DNA of 64,000 nt from Desulfobulbaceae bacterium (GCA_024227155.1 JAAELB010000218.1:1-64000), one strand, 5' to 3'; counted from the stretch's first letter, positions 1 to 8,565 are shown. Notes: a model not told the origin generated them from the letters alone. A program made the numbers and translations.

Positions 1-348
1 GCTTGGATTGGCTGCAGCCATTCTCCTGACAAGATCACGGATTTCACGACTGACTTGAGGCCTTCCAGGACCTTTGGATTTGAATTTCCAGAAAAGTTTA
101 AAACCCTTGCGATGCCAGTTGACAACGGTGGCCGGCTTTACAATGACGAGAGATTTGCGCCAAGGAGTCCAAATTCGGGAAAGCACAACCCAGAAGAGTC
201 GATCCGCCATTCGAATCTTCGGCCGCTTTTTCGTTCTTTTCATTACGGCCAATTGTTGGCGAAGCGCAAGGTTTTCGGCAGCGAGATTCGAAGTGACCTT
301 GAACTTCGACCATATGAACAAAACAAGATTTCCACGCGTTTTCATCAT
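1..348 (-). CDS. DDE integrase-core transposase-like protein, N-terminal part (cut by window edge)
   Basis: The frame is open from the tandem ATG codons at 348-343 (minus strand) to the window edge, giving 116 codons with no stop. The protein reads as the N-terminal region of the IS3/IS481-related integrase-core proteins common in deltaproteobacteria. Visible hallmarks are AAENLALRQQLAV, then RPKIRMADRLFWVVLSRIW, then KPATVVNWHRKGF, and the basic GPGRP turn followed by a VSREIRDLVRRMAAANP segment, which in this family precedes the catalytic DDE domain. The catalytic residues lie beyond the window, so intactness cannot be judged. No good ribosome-binding site is seen before the start. It is divergent from the tyrosine recombinase at 426, which fits an accessory region. 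The other frames here (74-592 plus, 98-370 minus) are shadows of it. Confidence 0.75.
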   Translation of the reverse strand, partial: MMKTRGNLVLFIWSKFKVTSNLAAENLALRQQLAVMKRTKKRPKIRMADRLFWVVLSRIWTPWRKSLVIVKPATVVNWHRKGFKLFWKFKSKGPGRPQVSREIRDLVRRMAAANPS

Positions 349-376
349 GATTACAGCTTGGCAGGCGCATGCAAAT

Positions 377-406
377 TTGTCAATACTTTCCGAAAGTACC
401 AATAAT
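377..406 (+). promoter_or_regulatory. Candidate promoter with internal palindromic operator before the recombinase gene
   Basis: TTGTCA (377-382) and AATAAT (401-406) are separated by 18 bases. The spacer holds a perfect inverted repeat, TACTTTC-C-GAAAGTA (384-398). A palindrome between the -35 and -10 boxes is a typical position for a repressor site. The promoter is inferred from sequence only. Confidence 0.4.
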
Positions 407-425
407 TGCGAAGGACAGGTAGTTT

Positions 426-1472
426 ATGCCATACAAGCGCAAAGAAAAAAGCAAGAAACCATGGCTGGCACAAGTCAAGATCAACAACAAGTACGTAAGG
501 AAGTCTTTTGCGACCAAAAAGGAAGCCGTCGAATGGGAGGTAGAACAGAACAACCGAGTCATCTCGTTGACACCCACAACATCTTTGGGTGAGTGGGCAA
601 TCCGTTATTTGGATTTTGCAGAGGTGAAATTTGTTAGCACGACTTATCAGGAAAAAAAGTCCGCTTTTAAATTTTTCTTTAGTGGTATTGATAAAGACTT
701 ATCTGTTGTGGAACTAACAGCAGGAACTGTACTGAGACATCTGCAGAACCAAAGTGTCACTCGATCGGGATATGCCGCTAATAAAGATCGTAAGAATCTC
801 GTGGCTGCATGGAACTGGGGAATTAAATATTTGCAACTTCCTAAGGAGAATCCGTGCCTGGTGGAAAGATTCCCAGAGGAAAGGCAACCGCGATATGTAC
901 CACCTGAAAGAGACTTTTGGAAAGTATATGAGGTCGCTTGGACAACGCAAGATGCAACAATGCTACTCGGTTACCTGCATCTCGCCGCTCGAAGATCTGA
1001 GTTGTATAGGTTGAAATGGGAAGATGTAGATTTTCCAGGTGTGAAAGTAAGGCTCTATACTCGAAAAACGAAAGATGGCTCATGGGAATCGTCCTGGCTT
1101 CCCCTGACTGAGGATCTCTTTGATGCATTAGTGACACAGAAAAAGAAACGGAAGAGTGATGAGTGGGTGTTTCCTGACCCAGAGACACTACAGCCGTTCA
1201 CAACCCGTCTTCACTGGATGAAGAATCTCTGTCGGCGTGCAAAGGTAAAACATTTTGGTTTACATGCCATAAGGCACCTAAGTGCAAGTATTCTGGCCAG
1301 AGAAGGGGTCGCAATGATTGATATTCAGACTATCTTGCGACACAAAAATCTTTCAACAACAGAGAAGTATATTCGCAGGATTGAATCAGTACGGCCGGCA
1401 TTAAGGCTGCTGCCAAAAGTAAAAAACCACCTAGCGACCACCTGGGACAATGACTTATCCCAGGGAAAATAG
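426..1472 (+). CDS. Tyrosine-type site-specific recombinase/integrase
   Basis: 348 residues. It would catalyse integration and excision of a mobile element through a 3'-phosphotyrosine intermediate. The N-terminal ~60 residues are basic and resemble an arm-binding domain. Residues ~60-150 match a core-binding (SAM-like) domain. The catalytic domain keeps the expected residues: the first Arg in LAARRSELYRL, the HxxR box as GLHAIRH, a later His in ILRHKNL, and the nucleophile Tyr in STTEKYIRR. The gene ends 22 bases before the 3' end of a tRNA-Glu gene, the classical arrangement in which the integrase sits just inside the attachment site. It therefore probably belongs to an element extending left, out of the window. 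The start at 426 follows only a weak AGGACAGG ribosome-binding site. Confidence 0.9.
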   Translation: MPYKRKEKSKKPWLAQVKINNKYVRKSFATKKEAVEWEVEQNNRVISLTPTTSLGEWAIRYLDFAEVKFVSTTYQEKKSAFKFFFSGIDKDLSVVELTAGTVLRHLQNQSVTRSGYAANKDRKNLVAAWNWGIKYLQLPKENPCLVERFPEERQPRYVPPERDFWKVYEVAWTTQDATMLLGYLHLAARRSELYRLKWEDVDFPGVKVRLYTRKTKDGSWESSWLPLTEDLFDALVTQKKKRKSDEWVFPDPETLQPFTTRLHWMKNLCRRAKVKHFGLHAIRHLSASILAREGVAMIDIQTILRHKNLSTTEKYIRRIESVRPALRLLPKVKNHLATTWDNDLSQGK

Positions 1473-1494
1473 CGTAGGTGGTTGAATTTACTTG

Positions 1495-1570
1495 TGGTGA
1501 CCCCAAGGGGACTCGAACCCCTGTTACCGGCGTGAGAGGCCAGTGTCCTAGGCCACTAGACGATGGGGCC
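1495..1570 (-). tRNA. tRNA-Glu (anticodon CTC)
   Basis: Read on the minus strand, the 76-nt gene folds as a standard cloverleaf. The acceptor arm is GGCCCCA/TGGGGTC with one G-T pair. The anticodon arm is CTGGC-CTCTCAC-GCCGG, giving anticodon CTC. The T arm holds the GGTTCGAGTCC core, and the CCA end is encoded. The overall sequence follows the bacterial tRNA-Glu pattern. The 3' end faces the recombinase gene, so the tRNA 3' half is the likely attB/attL core. No second copy of that core is present in the window. Confidence 0.95.
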
Positions 1571-1622
1571 ACAAGGTGCTTCTATATAACTGACCGTGAT
1601 TTGCTTGTCAACAACTACTTGT

Positions 1623-3146
1623 TCATTTTTTTCTTCCTCTGCCAAAGCTGATTGTTGTTTCCCTGAGATAGTTTGAAATCTCATCATTGAGAAATTCTTC
1701 GCCACATCGCCATCGCCAGTTACCCGTGGGGACACCTGGGCTATTCATTTTGCAGTCGTTACCAAAGCCGAGTACATCCTGTAGTGGGAAAATACACAGT
1801 TTGCTGATTGAAGACTGGGCTAAGTAGATTAAGTCGTGGTGGATTTTTTTGTAATCGTTGAGATAGCCATTGACCTGCTTTTTAATGTCTCTTCTTAAAT
1901 TGTCGTTGAGTTGATCACTTAAAAACCAGCCGAGAGTTGTGTCGTTGTCGTGGGTTCCTGTATAAACAATAGAATTGGGGTCTTTAAAATTAAAGGGAAG
2001 AAACTCGTTTTGCAGGTTACCATCAAAAGCGAACTGGAGCACTTTCATTCCAGGAAATTGCAGTTTATCTCTGAGGGTAGCTACTTCTTCTGTGATGATA
2101 CCTAAGTCTTCTGCAACTATATTCATAGGTCCGAGGCGTTTTCGCATCTCCTGGAAAAATGATATCCCCGGTCCCTTAAGCCATTCTCCATCCACAGCGG
2201 TATCGTTCTCTTCAGGGATGGACCAGTATGATTCAAAACCTCTGAAATGGTCTATGCGAGCAACGTCGACTTGAGTAAAGAGGTGCTGGAGTCGTTTAGC
2301 CCACCACCCTAGTAACTGTTCTTTAATAATAGGTGAACTATTCTGCCAATCATATAAAGGATTTCCCCAGCGCTGGCCAGTTTTGGAAAAATAGTCAGGT
2401 GGCACACCGGCAACATGGGTGGGGCGATGAGTTAACTTGCTGAGTTGAAAAATATCCTGATTCGCCCAGACATCAACACTGTCATAGCCTACATAGATAG
2501 GCAGGTCTCCAAATAATTGGATATCTTGTCTTGTTGCTTCCTGTTTTAATAATTGCCATTGCCGGAAATACTCATACTGTTCAAATTCGTAATATTCTAT
2601 CCTTTCCCGGTGGCTATTTTTGAGTTCAACTAAGTTACTGCTTGTTCTGCGGCTAATCCCTGTTGGCCAGTCACTCCAGGCAGTTGATTGAAACAGCTCT
2701 TTGGCAACTTTGAAAAGAGTGTAGTCACTTAGCCACTCATTTTCCTTTCTGAATTTTTCGAATCCAGACTCTTTGGCCGGGAGAAAATTTTTAAATGCCT
2801 TCTGCAGAAGAAGCTCTTTATGTCTTTTAACCTTTTTGAATTCTGTACGGTACGGTGAAAGCTCCGGGTATTCATTGAGCGTTGCTCTATTAATTAAACC
2901 CGCCTCGAATAATAAATCTGGTGAGAGCAGCAACGGATTACCGGCAAAGGCAGAGTTGCTCATATAGGGGGAGTGGTCAAATATGGAACTCGTTGGCACC
3001 GTAGGTAGAAATTGCCAGTATGTCTGTTCGCTTTTTTTTAAAAATGTTAAAAACTTCTGGCTGGAATAACCAAGGTCTCCGATGCCAAAGGGGGAGGGGA
3101 GCGAGGTTATATGGGCAAGAATACCGCTTGAGCGTTTTGATATCAT
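1623..3146 (-). CDS. malQ: 4-alpha-glucanotransferase (amylomaltase)
   Basis: 507 residues, the usual length for a GH77 amylomaltase. It transfers alpha-1,4-glucan segments between malto-oligosaccharides in the cytoplasm and works in glycogen or maltodextrin turnover. The N-terminus RSSGILAHITSLPSPFGIGD is the family signature. The catalytic region includes the nucleophile segment VDVARIDHFRGFESYWSIPE, the acid/base segment IVAEDLGIITEEV, and YTGTHDNDTTLGWF. It stands alone here: the next gene upstream (rpoD type) is divergent and the tRNA lies downstream on the same strand. No other glycogen genes are in the window. Confidence 0.95.
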   Translation of the reverse strand: MISKRSSGILAHITSLPSPFGIGDLGYSSQKFLTFLKKSEQTYWQFLPTVPTSSIFDHSPYMSNSAFAGNPLLLSPDLLFEAGLINRATLNEYPELSPYRTEFKKVKRHKELLLQKAFKNFLPAKESGFEKFRKENEWLSDYTLFKVAKELFQSTAWSDWPTGISRRTSSNLVELKNSHRERIEYYEFEQYEYFRQWQLLKQEATRQDIQLFGDLPIYVGYDSVDVWANQDIFQLSKLTHRPTHVAGVPPDYFSKTGQRWGNPLYDWQNSSPIIKEQLLGWWAKRLQHLFTQVDVARIDHFRGFESYWSIPEENDTAVDGEWLKGPGISFFQEMRKRLGPMNIVAEDLGIITEEVATLRDKLQFPGMKVLQFAFDGNLQNEFLPFNFKDPNSIVYTGTHDNDTTLGWFLSDQLNDNLRRDIKKQVNGYLNDYKKIHHDLIYLAQSSISKLCIFPLQDVLGFGNDCKMNSPGVPTGNWRWRCGEEFLNDEISNYLRETTISFGRGRKK

Positions 3147-3151
3147 TGTGG

Positions 3152-3288
3152 TGCCTTTCAGTAAAATAGTTGTGGTGAACGCAAGAAATGAAATTATAAG
3201 GAACTAACCCCGTAAACGGTAAAAAAGACAGGATAAGTACCTCCACAAAATTCATTCAAAAACAAAAGATGAATTTTTAAGGCACTGA
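3152..3288. repeat. Dispersed hairpin repeat, copy A
   Basis: Lies between divergent malQ and the sigma-factor gene. It contains CTAACCCCGTAAACGG, then GGATAAGTACCT, then an inner inverted repeat (AAATTCATTC with GATGAATTTTT), and ends TAAGGCACTGAA. It aligns closely with copy B at 7181-7272. A degenerate second end, TAAGGAACTAA, precedes it near 3198, suggesting a composite or nested copy. Confidence 0.7.
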
Positions 3289-3594
3289 AAGGTGGCCGAG
3301 TTGCCTTGAAAGTCATTTGATTGATACTATATTATACCGCCATATACTCATAGATGGGAAAAATACCTTGGAGTTTTTGTTTATTGTGATAAAAATTTGC
3401 TTTTTACGTCTTAATGATGTATTAATACTAGATTCTGAATTTACTACACGCTAGCGAGGTCTGTCTCGTCGGCTTTTTTTTTGTCAAAAATCTTAGATTT
3501 TACCTATTGGTACTTCTCAAAGACTATTGGACATAGCCATTTTGGTAAGTGTACAAAGGGTAGTCTTTAAAATTCAAAATGGAGTGGGTGTCTG
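3289..3594. other. Long leader/intergenic region before the sigma-factor gene
   Basis: About 300 bases without a convincing gene. It is AT-rich. TTGCTT near 3401 and TATTAA near 3420 are a poor promoter-like pair. Around 3453-3479 an imperfect stem (AGCGAG...CTCG...GCT) is followed by nine T residues on the plus strand, which looks like a weak intrinsic terminator. Because no plus-strand gene lies upstream, it could end a short leader RNA or attenuate the sigma-factor transcript. This is tentative. Confidence 0.3.
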
Positions 3595-4923
3595 GTGCTG
3601 CCTGAACTTAAAGAAAACCTTTTAAAAGCAGGGAAAGAGGAAGGCTGTATTAGCTTTGATGATTTAAACGAGCTATTGCCAGATGAAATTAAGGATCCCG
3701 GTCAAATAGAGTCTATTTTTAATTTTCTTGGGGCCCATTCAATAGAGATTGTCACCGTAGAAAAGGGTGGTGAGAGAAGGACGCTTTCAGGTGAAGTTTG
3801 GGTAAAAAAAGACTCCGCTGATGCTGATGCGGCAAAAGGCAACGAAGTTGTTGTCGCAGATGAAGAGACACATGAAGCGGAAGAGACGACAACCACATAC
3901 CTGCGGGAAATGGGTAGGTTTGATCTTCTCACACCCGAGGAAGAGGCCAAGTACAGCAAGACCATTCGCCAGGGGTTTGAGTCTATCATTACAGCTATCA
4001 GGGAAGACAATTCAGGGGTGAAAGAAGTTCATCTGTTGAGGGAGAGGATTGATCTCTGGGAAAAAAGAGATCCCACCCTCAAGCCCAAAAAGCAACAACT
4101 AAACTTCATGCGCTACAATATTATTAGCGCTGCGAAGAAATACCCGGATGTTCGAGAGCTATTTGAGCTCCAGGCGAAGCTGGAAGCATATAGCCGCTCC
4201 ATCGAGGTTGCCAAAGATACCATGATCAGGGCCAACCTGAGACTGGTTGTTTCCATTGCAAAGAGATATATGCATCAAGGGTTGACGCTTGCTGATCTGA
4301 TACAGGAAGGAAACCTTGGTCTGATGCGCGCTGTTTTTCGTTTTGATTATACCAAGGGAAATAAATTCTCTACATATGCAAGCTGGTGGATCAGGCAGGC
4401 AATAACCCGTGCTATTCTTGATAAAACAAGAACCATTCGTTTACCTGTCCACTTCCTTGAATTACGAAGCCAGTTTTTTAAAGCTTTCTACGCGCTCTTC
4501 AAAGAACTTGGGCGGGAGCCTACTCCCCTGGAGATATCCAAGGCGACAAGCCTGCCAATGGATAAAATACTCTCTATTCTTGAAGCGTCCAGGGAACCAA
4601 TCTCTCTGGAAACTCCAGTGGGTGATGATGATTCGACTCTTGGAGATTTTCTCGAAAATCAGGAGTCTCAATCTCCATACGATGCTGTGCAGACACGGGA
4701 GTTATCGGGGCGAGTCAATGATATCCTTGAAACCTTGAGTGAGAGAGAAGAAAAGATAATACGACTCAGGTTCGGTATAGGTGAAAAGGCCGAATATACA
4801 CTTGAGGAAATAGGTAAACTTTTTAACGTCTCCCGCGAACGTATCAGGCAAATTGAAAAGAAGGCCTTGAATAGATTACGGCACTCAAGTCGTCGAGAGA
4901 AACTTAAGTTTTTTATTGATTGA
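3595..4923 (+). CDS. rpoD: RNA polymerase sigma-70 factor, RpoD type (short form)
   Basis: 442 residues. It directs RNA polymerase to -35/-10 promoters. Residues ~1-55 resemble region 1.1 ([14 protein letters not shown]), which is typical of primary sigma factors. Region 1.2 starts near 95 ([19 protein letters not shown]). Region 2 spans ~205-275 and includes [14 protein letters not shown] for -10 recognition and melting. Region 4 carries the -35 helix-turn-helix [20 protein letters not shown] near 402. It is much shorter than the ~600-residue E. coli RpoD because the large non-conserved insert is missing. The dnaG gene that often precedes rpoD is absent, so a second RpoD-like group 1/2 factor remains possible. 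Translation starts at GTG 3595, with GGAG at 3581-3584 as ribosome-binding site. Confidence 0.9.
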   Translation: MLPELKENLLKAGKEEGCISFDDLNELLPDEIKDPGQIESIFNFLGAHSIEIVTVEKGGERRTLSGEVWVKKDSADADAAKGNEVVVADEETHEAEETTTTYLREMGRFDLLTPEEEAKYSKTIRQGFESIITAIREDNSGVKEVHLLRERIDLWEKRDPTLKPKKQQLNFMRYNIISAAKKYPDVRELFELQAKLEAYSRSIEVAKDTMIRANLRLVVSIAKRYMHQGLTLADLIQEGNLGLMRAVFRFDYTKGNKFSTYASWWIRQAITRAILDKTRTIRLPVHFLELRSQFFKAFYALFKELGREPTPLEISKATSLPMDKILSILEASREPISLETPVGDDDSTLGDFLENQESQSPYDAVQTRELSGRVNDILETLSEREEKIIRLRFGIGEKAEYTLEEIGKLFNVSRERIRQIEKKALNRLRHSSRREKLKFFID

Positions 4924-4928
4924 TAACA

Positions 4929-4934
4929 TATAAT
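4929..4934 (+). promoter_or_regulatory. Candidate -10 box for the menaquinone operon
   Basis: A consensus TATAAT lies just after the sigma-factor stop codon and before the 4946-4970 hairpin. No good -35 is present 16-18 bases upstream. If used, the transcript would begin near 4941 and carry the hairpin as its 5' end. Confidence 0.3.
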
Positions 4935-4945
4935 ATATGGATTGA

Positions 4946-4970
4946 GCCGGGTTAAAAGCCCGGCTTTTTT
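4946..4970 (+). terminator. Rho-independent terminator after the sigma-factor gene
   Basis: GCCGGG-TTAAAAG-CCCGGC followed by six T residues is a strong intrinsic terminator. It ends only 8 bases before the GTG start of mqnE, so it could also act as an attenuator of that gene. Confidence 0.85.
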
Positions 4971-4978
4971 ATTTTATC

Positions 4979-6079
4979 GTGGAAAAATATATTGCAGACC
5001 GTGGTTTAGCCACAATCCTTGAAAAAGTTAATGGTGAAGAACGATTAAGCGTTGAGGATGGACGTAAGCTCTATGAGTGTAATGATATCCTCGCCCTTGG
5101 GTATTTAGCTGATATCGTGCGGACACGTAAGAACGGTGATAACACATACTTTATCTACAATCAGCATATAAACTACTCAAATATCTGTACTAACCTGTGT
5201 AAATTCTGTGCTTTTGGCTGTGAGAAAGACTCCGATTTAGCCTATGAAATGAGCGTAGAAGAGGTAAAGAAGAAAGTGCGTGACAGGCTTAGTGAACCCA
5301 TTACTGAAGTGCATATGGTTGGCGGCCTTCATCCGGATCTCCCTTTTGAATATTATGTTGAAATATTAAAAGGAATTAAAGAAGTGAAGCCGGAGATGCA
5401 TATTCAGGCATTTACCTGTGTGGAAATAGCACATCTTGCTGAGATATCCGGTAAATCCATAGAAAAAACTCTGGAGACTCTGCGTGATGCAGGCCTCGGC
5501 TCATTGCCAGGTGGAGGGGCTGAAGTTTTCAGCCCTCGAATAAGAGAGTTGACCTGTGAAAAGAAAATTTCAGGAGACAAGTGGCTTGATATCTCGAAAA
5601 TAGCGCATAGGCAAGGGTTTAATACCAATGCCACTATGCTCTATGGCCATATCGAGACGGTTGAAGAACGATTACAACATCTGTCCGCCTTAAGGGAGGC
5701 GCAGGATGAGACAAACGGGTTTCTCGCCTTCATCCCCCTTGCATTTCATCCTCAAAACACCAAGATGTCTGAACTCTCCAGGACGACAGGGATCAATGAC
5801 CTGAAAAATGTTGCTGTGGCACGCCTCTTTCTCGATAACTTCCCCCATATAAAGGCGTATTGGGTCATGATAGGGCCAAAGATGGCTCAGATTGCACTCT
5901 CTTTTGGTGCAGACGATATGGACGGGACAGTAAAAGAGGAAGTCATCACCCATATGGCCGGTGCTGACACCGATCAGGCAATAGGTAGCAAAACCCTTGT
6001 CCGTCTCATTAAAGAGGCTGGGCGAATCCCGGTGCAGCGTGATACCCTGTATAACATCATAGAAGTTCACGATAAGTAG
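4979..6079 (+). CDS. mqnE: Aminofutalosine synthase (radical SAM), futalosine menaquinone pathway
   Basis: 366 residues. MqnE joins 3-enolpyruvylbenzoate and S-adenosylmethionine to form 6-amino-6-deoxyfutalosine. The radical SAM cysteine triad is C70-x3-C74-x2-C77 (CTNLCKFC). MqnE-like features are the substrate motif VGGLHPDLPFEYY, the LGSLPGGGAEVFS loop and LAFIPLAFHP. It heads a gene set for the same pathway (mqnC, mqnX, mqnA, ubiX-like, mqnP). The only usable start is GTG at 4979: no in-frame ATG precedes the conserved region. No Shine-Dalgarno sequence is visible because the terminator T-tract lies directly upstream. Confidence 0.92.
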   Translation: MEKYIADRGLATILEKVNGEERLSVEDGRKLYECNDILALGYLADIVRTRKNGDNTYFIYNQHINYSNICTNLCKFCAFGCEKDSDLAYEMSVEEVKKKVRDRLSEPITEVHMVGGLHPDLPFEYYVEILKGIKEVKPEMHIQAFTCVEIAHLAEISGKSIEKTLETLRDAGLGSLPGGGAEVFSPRIRELTCEKKISGDKWLDISKIAHRQGFNTNATMLYGHIETVEERLQHLSALREAQDETNGFLAFIPLAFHPQNTKMSELSRTTGINDLKNVAVARLFLDNFPHIKAYWVMIGPKMAQIALSFGADDMDGTVKEEVITHMAGADTDQAIGSKTLVRLIKEAGRIPVQRDTLYNIIEVHDK

Positions 6080-6095
6080 CATGGAAAGGAAGACT

Positions 6096-7154
6096 ATGGC
6101 CTTTACGGAAATACGCGATAAAATTTCTGCCGGTAAACGAATTAGTGATGAAGAGTATGGTGAACTTGAAAAAGGTGCCGACCTCCACCAGCTTGGGATG
6201 CTTGCTGATAGCGTAAGGCGGAGAAAGCATCCTGAAGCAAGAGTAACGTATGTTATTGATAGAAATATCAACTATACGGATATTTGTATCTCGGCATGTA
6301 AATTTTGTGCTTTTTTTAAGCCCCCTGAGGACAAAGAGGGCTACCTTATTAGTTTTGAGGAGTTGGCGGACAAAATAAAAGAGACCCAGGAGCATGGGGG
6401 AACCCAGGTGCTTTTGCAAGGTGGTCTCCATCCCGACCAACCTTTTGAATACTACGAAGAGATGGTCAGCTTTATGAGGGCAACCGGGATCCATGTCCAT
6501 GGTTTCTCCCCTCCTGAAATTCATCATTTTGCTGAAATCTCCGGGTTGACTATCGTTGCGGTGATTAAACGGCTTATGGATGCAGGGCTCGGCTCAATCC
6601 CCGGTGGTGGCGCTGAGATACTGAGCGATAGAGTACGTGAATTGACCGCTCCAAGAAAATGTAATAGCGATCAGTGGCTTAACGTCATGCGCCAGGCACA
6701 CCTCTTAGGCCTTAGAACAACGGCAACTATGATGTTTGGCCACGTTGAGACAGCAGAAGAGCGTTTGCTCCATTTGAAAAAACTTCGGGATCTGCAGGAT
6801 GAGACCGGAGGTTTTACAGCCTTTATTCCCTGGCCTTTCCAGCCAGATAACACCGTGCTTGCACATCTGGAAAAGACAACCGCATTTGAATATTTGAAAA
6901 TGTTGGCCCTCTCTAGAATTTATCTGGACAATTTTGATAATATTCAGGCATCATGGGTGACCCAGGGACCTAAGGTTGCTCAACTTTCGCTGTTTTTTGG
7001 CGCAAATGACTTTGGCAGTACCATGATCGAAGAAAATGTTGTTGCAGCAGCGGGGGTGAGTTTCAGGCTCTCCGAGCAGGAAATAAGGCGTCTTGTAACC
7101 GATGCCGGTTTTACTGCTGAACAAAGATTTATGGACTACACGCTGGTTAAGTAA
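6096..7154 (+). CDS. mqnC: Cyclic dehypoxanthine futalosine synthase (radical SAM)
   Basis: 352 residues from ATG 6096. This start is preferred over ATG 6081 because GGAAAGGAAG sits at the right distance before it. MqnC converts dehypoxanthinyl futalosine to its cyclic form by radical SAM chemistry. It shows CISACKFC as the cluster motif, VLLQGGLHPDQPFEYY, SIPGGGAEILSDRVREL, and FIPWPFQPDNT, which is MqnC-like rather than MqnE-like. It is clearly paralogous to the preceding mqnE. It follows by 16 bases and is almost certainly co-transcribed. Confidence 0.92.
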   Translation: MAFTEIRDKISAGKRISDEEYGELEKGADLHQLGMLADSVRRRKHPEARVTYVIDRNINYTDICISACKFCAFFKPPEDKEGYLISFEELADKIKETQEHGGTQVLLQGGLHPDQPFEYYEEMVSFMRATGIHVHGFSPPEIHHFAEISGLTIVAVIKRLMDAGLGSIPGGGAEILSDRVRELTAPRKCNSDQWLNVMRQAHLLGLRTTATMMFGHVETAEERLLHLKKLRDLQDETGGFTAFIPWPFQPDNTVLAHLEKTTAFEYLKMLALSRIYLDNFDNIQASWVTQGPKVAQLSLFFGANDFGSTMIEENVVAAAGVSFRLSEQEIRRLVTDAGFTAEQRFMDYTLVK

Positions 7155-7180
7155 TTGCTCAAGTTACTTATGCCTGGTTT

Positions 7181-7272
7181 GGCTAACCCCGATAAATGGA
7201 AAATAAGTCGGGATAAGTGCCTTCACGAAATTCATTCATAAAAATCAAGAAATGAATTTCTAAGGCACTAAC
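7181..7272. repeat. Dispersed hairpin repeat, copy B (inside the menaquinone operon)
   Basis: Starts with CTAACCCCGATAAATGG, continues as GGGATAAGTGCCTT, then has a perfect 10-bp inner stem GAAATTCATT (7227-7236) with AATGAATTTC (7251-7260), and ends TAAGGCACTAA. The outer ends AGTGCCTT and AAGGCACT pair as well. It separates mqnC from mqnX. Confidence 0.8.
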
Positions 7273-7296
7273 GTTCTGTAAATAAAGGTCTCAGTC

Positions 7297-8541
7297 ATGT
7301 TCATCGTATCCGCTCCCTGGATTGTTCCCGTCTCAGACTCTGTTATTCAAGATGGTTCAATTGTCATTGCTGGTGACAGAATTGAGGCTGTTGGGCGGCG
7401 TGATGACATCACCCGCAGCTATCAAGGGCTTGAAGAGAAACGCTATAAAGGTGTGTTGATGCCGGGTTTGATCAATGCACACATGCACCTGGAATTGTCT
7501 TACCTGGGACAGAGCAAAGAATTGAGCGAAGGCCAGACTTTTACTGACTGGATTAGCACCCTGCTTGAGAAGCGAGGAAAAGTTCAGGCCTCTGAAGAAG
7601 AGATAGTCAACAGTATAACTGCTACCATTGATGAACAATACCAGGCAGGGGTCGTTTTAATAGCAGACATAGGAAATACTCATTTCCAGGAACTTAGAGG
7701 CAAGACCAACGCAGCTGGCATAGAAGTATATCGCATGCTCGAGTTCCTTGGCCCTGATAAGGGCGCTGTTGATCGTACTCTGTTGTCTCTAAAAAGCCTT
7801 AACGCAGAGCTTCCGGTAACAGCGCATGCGCCGTATTCAACTGTACCGGTTCTTCTACAAGCTATTAAGCACAGATGTCGTGAATCTGCACATCTGTTTT
7901 CCATCCATACAGCGGAGTCCGCAGGTGAACAACAGTTTATCTCCAGCTTGACCGGTCCCTTTCGTGACTTTCTCGAGAAAAGAAACAGTTGGGATGGTTC
8001 TTTTGATGATGGAGGATTGGGGGCGGCGTCTACCTCTACCGTTTCGTACTTTGAAAAGCTTAATATCCTGGATGATAAGACCCTGTTGGTACACTGTACC
8101 CATGTTTCAACTGAGGATATTCAGCTGATAGTACAATCTGGAGCAAAGGTTTGTCTTTGTCCCGGAAGTAATCAATTTTTAAAAGTAGGGGTTGCTCCTG
8201 TAACGGATATGGTTGAAGCTGGTATTTTGCCCTGTCTTGGTACGGACTCTATAACTTCAAATCCTGCATTGGATTTATGGAGAGAGATGGGGATGCTAAG
8301 CAAGGTACATCGTGGGGTTTCCCATGATACTATCCTCAAGATGGCAACCCTTGGTGGAGCTAGGGCTATGCATAGAGAGTGTGATTATGGTAGTTTGAGT
8401 GTGGGCAAAAAATCAAATTTTATTCATGTTTCCTCAGAAAGGCTTCTAGCCTGCCAAAATAGAGAGGAAGTCATTCGAGTTCTGGTAACGGCCGGCAAAC
8501 CAGCCGAAATTGGCCATGTTGTTCCCGGAGTATCTCAATAG
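7297..8541 (+). CDS. mqnX: Aminodeoxyfutalosine deaminase (amidohydrolase family)
   Basis: 414 residues. It belongs to the metal-dependent amidohydrolase (TrzA/ATZ-type) family. Its position between mqnC and mqnA supports the MqnX role, deamination of 6-amino-6-deoxyfutalosine to futalosine. Metal-binding and catalytic motifs are visible: NAHMHLE, TAHAPYS, FSIHTAES, HCTHVS and LGTDSITSNP. The ribosome-binding site AAAGG lies ~10 bases before ATG 7297. The MqnX assignment is from family and neighbours. Other amidohydrolases such as chlorohydrolase or guanine-deaminase-like enzymes cannot be excluded from sequence alone. Confidence 0.85.
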   Translation: MFIVSAPWIVPVSDSVIQDGSIVIAGDRIEAVGRRDDITRSYQGLEEKRYKGVLMPGLINAHMHLELSYLGQSKELSEGQTFTDWISTLLEKRGKVQASEEEIVNSITATIDEQYQAGVVLIADIGNTHFQELRGKTNAAGIEVYRMLEFLGPDKGAVDRTLLSLKSLNAELPVTAHAPYSTVPVLLQAIKHRCRESAHLFSIHTAESAGEQQFISSLTGPFRDFLEKRNSWDGSFDDGGLGAASTSTVSYFEKLNILDDKTLLVHCTHVSTEDIQLIVQSGAKVCLCPGSNQFLKVGVAPVTDMVEAGILPCLGTDSITSNPALDLWREMGMLSKVHRGVSHDTILKMATLGGARAMHRECDYGSLSVGKKSNFIHVSSERLLACQNREEVIRVLVTAGKPAEIGHVVPGVSQ

Positions 8542-8565
8542 TGTGGAGTGTGAGGCTTGATTGGT

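Noticed and set aside
74..592. Plus-strand frames over the first 600 bases
   Set aside because: They are shadows of the minus-strand transposase-like frame (1-348) and of the recombinase start. Their translations show no family features.
1441..1464. CCTGGGA/TCCCAGG hairpin at the 3' end of the recombinase gene
   Set aside because: The stem is clear but lies inside the coding region and has no T-tract, so I do not call it a terminator.
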